9,983 bases of DNA from Deltaproteobacteria bacterium. GTDB taxonomy: Bacteria > Desulfobacterota > DAOWNY01. The stretch spans positions 1-9,983 of the forward strand of contig DAOWNY010000048.1 of assembly GCA_030642325.1 (NCBI GenBank). Reading direction: 5' to 3'. The position numbers and the translations under genes were made by a program. Below are positions 7,945 through 9,983 of the stretch, piece after piece; within the stretch, counting starts at the first letter, position 1; the number at the start of each line of letters is the position of its first letter. The notes below the pieces were generated by a model. The model did no database searches. It worked only from the letters and a program-made list of their open reading frames with translations, and was not told where the DNA came from.

Positions 7945-8388
7945 ATGGTCCAGTTCGGAAACCTGGGAGATGCCGGTTTTATCCTGTCATTATGCCTTGC
8001 TGCTTGTGGTTCGGCATTGGGGACGGGTGCAGCGGGGATGGGGGCGCTGGGGGCATGGAAAAAATGTTTTCTCACCAATAAAAATGCTCCTTTTATTCTG
8101 GTTGCATTTGTCGGGGCACCCCTCTCTCAAACCATTTACGGTATGATTCTCATGAACGCCATCAAGGGTTCACCCGAAACGATTTCTGTTTTGGCAAAAT
8201 TTTCAGGGGGGCTGATGGGTGGTTGTGCCATGGGCTTATCTGCATGGTTTCAGGGCAAAGCAGGGGCGCTGGCCTCTGATGCCCTGGCAGAAACCGGCAA
8301 AGGCTTTGGAAACTACATGATGGTTATCGGCATCATAGAGACGGTGGCGCTTTTTGTAATGGTTTTTCTTATGACCGTTCTCAGGTAG
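7945..8388 (+). CDS. atpK: V-type ATP synthase/ATPase subunit K (rotor ring proteolipid)
   Basis: This 147-residue, very hydrophobic protein has four transmembrane helices in two c-type hairpins (about 10-35, 50-74, 84-107, 122-146), the V-type double-hairpin form. Both hairpins start with glycine/alanine-rich helices (GSALGTGAAGMGALGA at 22-37; GGLMGGCAMGLSAWFQGKAG at 88-107). The single ion-binding carboxylate is E132 in helix 4 (GIIETVALF, 129-137). Helix 2 has S61-Q62 and no acidic residue, so each protomer carries one carboxylate, as in V-type rings. S61, Q62, Q103, E132 and T133 line up with the Na+ ligand region of Enterococcus hirae NtpK (T64, Q65, Q110, E139); the 29-residue spacing between the last glutamine and the glutamate is identical. 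Na+ coupling is therefore inferred. It is the last gene of the operon. Confidence 0.95.
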   Translation: MVQFGNLGDAGFILSLCLAACGSALGTGAAGMGALGAWKKCFLTNKNAPFILVAFVGAPLSQTIYGMILMNAIKGSPETISVLAKFSGGLMGGCAMGLSAWFQGKAGALASDALAETGKGFGNYMMVIGIIETVALFVMVFLMTVLR

Positions 8389-8506
8389 CAGAGAACATCC
8401 CCTTGAACGAGAATGAAGGAATTAATCTTATGAAATAGCAATAAGAAGGAAATTGGTATATATTAAGGGGAAAAGAAGCAGGAAAAGGGAGAGAAAGATG
8501 AAAGTT

Positions 8507-8539
8507 ACTACCGGATGGAGATAAGTTGCGGTAGTTTTT
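8507..8539 (+). terminator. Probable intrinsic terminator after the ATPase operon
   Basis: A perfect 7-base-pair stem (ACTACCG 8507-8513 with CGGTAGT 8529-8535) encloses a 15-base loop and runs straight into TTTTT (8535-8539). It lies about 120 bases after the atpK stop. The loop is larger and the stem shorter than in a textbook terminator, so efficiency is uncertain. Confidence 0.55.
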
Positions 8540-8566
8540 CACGGTTAGTCAGAATTCCCCTTGGAG

Positions 8567-8596
8567 TTGAAAATAAAAAAACCGAGGCCGAATAAA
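8567..8596 (+). promoter_or_regulatory. Candidate sigma-70-type promoter for USP-2
   Basis: TTGAAA (8567-8572; five of six matches to the -35 consensus) is followed after 18 bases by AATAAA (8591-8596; four of six matches to the -10). It sits after the terminator-like hairpin and would give a leader of roughly 165 bases before USP-2. The match is by eye in AT-rich DNA. Confidence 0.28.
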
Positions 8597-8752
8597 TTTG
8601 ATCTCATCTCTTAATCAATAAGTTAAGTGGGTTGTTTTCAATAAAACGGATCACCTGAAAATTATCAAATAAAGAGGATGATGGACACTTGTCCGAAAAT
8701 GAGAGAGAACAAGCAATAAAGTGGCCATATTTTACCAAATAAATTACTAAAG

Positions 8753-8761
8753 AAGGAGGGG
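8753..8761 (+). promoter_or_regulatory. Strong ribosome binding site for USP-2
   Basis: AAGGAGGGG (8753-8761) lies 7 bases before the ATG at 8769. It fixes that start and suggests efficient translation. Confidence 0.85.
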
Positions 8762-8768
8762 TTTAATT

Positions 8769-9701
8769 ATGAAGAAGAAAGTCTTGATGGCGATCGATGG
8801 ATCAGACCAATCATTTGAAGCGGTGAGGTATGCAAGTAAGATTTTGTCACCCAATGAGACGGAGATAGTGTTATTTACTGTGGTGAGTAAGATTCCGGAA
8901 TTAATATGGGACATGAGTATAGATCCTGCCTTTCATGATAAGGTTTCATCAGCTCTGGCATGGGAAGTCCGGCAAAAAAATATGGCAGAGCAATATCTGG
9001 AAAAAGTTAGATGTATTCTTCTGGCTGGAAAATTTCCTAACGATGCGATAACTTTAACCATTCATCAAAAAAATAAGGGTATTGCAAGGGATATTGCAAC
9101 TGAATCTAAGGATGGCTATGACGCGGTTGTGGTTGGACGCACCGGGCTTAGTAAGTTTAAGGATATTGTAATCGGCAGCATTGCCTACAAGCTTATGGAA
9201 AAGCTTGTTCATGTCCCGATTTGGGTGGTGGGGGACAGTCCAAAGCCTGGAAAGGTTTTGGTGGGTTTGGATGCCTCGGAAGGTGCCATGAAGGCGGTGG
9301 ATCATACCGGCTTCATATTGGGACATTCGGACTTTGAAGTGGTGCTGTTCAATGCTATTGAAAGCATTGATATTTTACCCTCGGAATCGGAAGACTTTTT
9401 TCCCGAGGGTTATGAAGAAAAGTGGTTCAATGAAATAAAGGGTGGAATGCTCACCTTGTTTGATGAAGCAACCGATCGTTTAATAAAGGCTGGTTTTGCT
9501 GCCAATCGGATTTCAACCAAATTGATAACAAGGGTAAATAGTCGAGCGGGGGCCATTGTGGAAGAAGCGAAAAATGGGGGATATGGGACCATTGTGCTTG
9601 GAAGAAGGGGTCTTTCGAAATTGGAAGAATTTTTAATGGGCCGGATAAGCAACAAGGTGCTTCATATAGCCAAGGAAATGGCGGTGTGGGTGGTAAGTTA
9701 G
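8769..9701 (+). CDS. Tandem-domain universal stress protein (UspA family), USP-2
   Basis: This 310-residue soluble protein has two Usp domains (about 1-155 and 161-310). They open with VLMAIDGS (5-12) and VLVGLDAS (163-170). The nucleotide signature in domain 1 is fully canonical: GRTG (123-126), nine residues, GS (136-137). In domain 2 it is GRRG (278-281), nine residues, then GR (291-292), so the last phosphate-contact residue is replaced by arginine. There is no signal peptide or membrane segment. It differs from USP-1 across most of its length and appears to be a different subfamily, not a recent local copy. It has its own strong ribosome binding site and a possible promoter, and a terminator-like hairpin separates it from the ATPase genes, so it is probably a separate transcription unit. 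The family is certain; the partner or process it serves is not visible. Confidence 0.93.
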   Translation: MKKKVLMAIDGSDQSFEAVRYASKILSPNETEIVLFTVVSKIPELIWDMSIDPAFHDKVSSALAWEVRQKNMAEQYLEKVRCILLAGKFPNDAITLTIHQKNKGIARDIATESKDGYDAVVVGRTGLSKFKDIVIGSIAYKLMEKLVHVPIWVVGDSPKPGKVLVGLDASEGAMKAVDHTGFILGHSDFEVVLFNAIESIDILPSESEDFFPEGYEEKWFNEIKGGMLTLFDEATDRLIKAGFAANRISTKLITRVNSRAGAIVEEAKNGGYGTIVLGRRGLSKLEEFLMGRISNKVLHIAKEMAVWVVS

Positions 9702-9746
9702 AATAAGGAGTCAGCAGGGGCTAGAAGGGTCAGCGCTGGAAAATAG

Positions 9747-9758
9747 AAAATATATTTT
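9747..9758. repeat. 12-base perfect AT palindrome
   Basis: AAAATATATTTT is a perfect palindrome in the 84-base gap between USP-2 and the convergent partial gene. Just before it is another short palindrome, CAGCGCTG (9731-9738). AT-rich palindromes arise easily by chance, and no function is claimed. Confidence 0.3.
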
Positions 9759-9785
9759 GATATTACGTTATAAATTGTTAACTAT

Positions 9786-9983
9786 TCACGGTTTTTCAAT
9801 GAAATGAATTTTATAACGATGTATAAGCATGTTTGATATCGACTCCAATTCCGGGATTAGTTGTTTTAAATGTTTAAAAGAAGAACTCATAATTACATCT
9901 TGGATCCAGGTTTTACCAATACCTAATTTGAGCGACCAGCTGTCAGCACACAAACGTTTAGCTTTGAAAAACCGAGGTATTAC
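9786..9983 (-). CDS. Partial - strand gene of unknown function, C-terminal end only
   Basis: On the - strand an open frame enters at the window edge and runs 65 codons without a stop to a TGA at 9786-9788. Its start lies beyond the window. The visible end is basic and mixed in character: it includes KAKRLCADSW, then LGIGKTWIQDVI, a helix-like SFKHLKQLIPELESISNML and a final HRYKIHFIEKP. The GIGKT string resembles part of a P-loop but lacks the full G-4x-GK-(S/T) context, so it is not taken as a Walker A motif. I do not recognise the family. The frame converges on USP-2 with an 84-base gap. The stretch is more AT-rich than the ATPase genes. A 65-codon open frame could be chance, so the call is tentative. 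Confidence 0.4.
   Translation of the reverse strand, partial: VIPRFFKAKRLCADSWSLKLGIGKTWIQDVIMSSSFKHLKQLIPELESISNMLIHRYKIHFIEKP

Larger units (their letters stand above)
8389..8768. other. 380-base non-coding region between atpK and USP-2
   Basis: No credible protein gene is seen here. It holds, in order: a CCCCTTG (8399-8405); AAGGGGAA (8465-8472), complementary to TTCCCCTT (8555-8562); an eight-codon mini-ORF (8498-8524) with a purine-rich AGGGAG upstream; a terminator-like hairpin (8507-8539); a candidate promoter (8567-8596); a GGACA-ct-TGTCC near-palindrome (8683-8694); and the ribosome binding site of USP-2. No riboswitch class was recognised. Confidence 0.6.

Noticed and set aside
7890..8081. 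63-residue frame beginning in the atpI-atpK gap
   Set aside because: It overlaps the start of atpK in another frame, lacks a ribosome binding site of its own and has no recognisable motif.
9909..9923. Walker A motif in the partial - strand gene
   Set aside because: GIGKT is only part of the motif; the glycine four residues before GK that a P-loop needs is missing.
1..9983. CRISPR array, tRNA, rRNA, insertion sequence or prophage element
   Set aside because: No regularly spaced direct repeats, cloverleaf-like stretches, transposase-like proteins or terminal inverted repeats were seen.

Overview
The window holds a complete seven-gene operon for a bacterial rotary V-type (A/V-type) ATPase, flanked on both sides by genes for tandem-domain universal stress proteins (USPs). 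All complete genes are on the + strand. Layout: USP-1 (32-913); a 133-base leader; atpE (1047-1694), a DUF2764-like gene (1691-2239), atpA (2217-4127), atpB (4108-5478), atpD (5414-6010), atpI (6012-7838) and atpK (7945-8388); a 380-base non-coding stretch with a likely terminator; USP-2 (8769-9701); and, converging from the - strand, the C-terminal end of an unrecognised gene cut by the window edge (9786-9983).

The gene order E / DUF2764 / A / B / D / I / K is the compact arrangement known from Chlamydia, Borrelia and Bacteroides, not the archaeal H-I-K-E-C-F-A-B-D order or the Thermus and Enterococcus arrangements. No recognisable F, G/H or full-length C gene is present. A and B form the catalytic hexamer, D the central shaft, E the peripheral stalk, and I and K the membrane ion channel and rotor ring. 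The small DUF2764 protein sits where archaeal operons encode C, the rotor-ring adaptor. The K subunit keeps residues that fit the Na+ site known from Enterococcus hirae NtpK, so Na+ coupling is the favoured inference. The sequence does not say whether the enzyme makes or hydrolyses ATP in vivo.

The six genes from atpE to atpI overlap or abut (4, 23, 20 and 65 bases of overlap, then a 1-base gap), which points to one coupled transcript. atpK is set apart by 106 bases and has a very strong ribosome binding site, as expected for a subunit needed in many copies.

The organism is a bacterium with moderate GC content (roughly mid-40s percent by eye) and strong Shine-Dalgarno sites. The style of the two USPs and their pairing with a Chlamydia-type V-ATPase would suit an anaerobic Desulfobacterota/deltaproteobacterial lineage, but this is an impression from family resemblance, not a proven placement. 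Most of the window is well-known gene families. The less ordinary points are the USP/V-ATPase sandwich, the predicted Na+ site, two ATPase subunits with C-terminal extensions, and palindromic elements in the non-coding stretches before atpE and USP-2.
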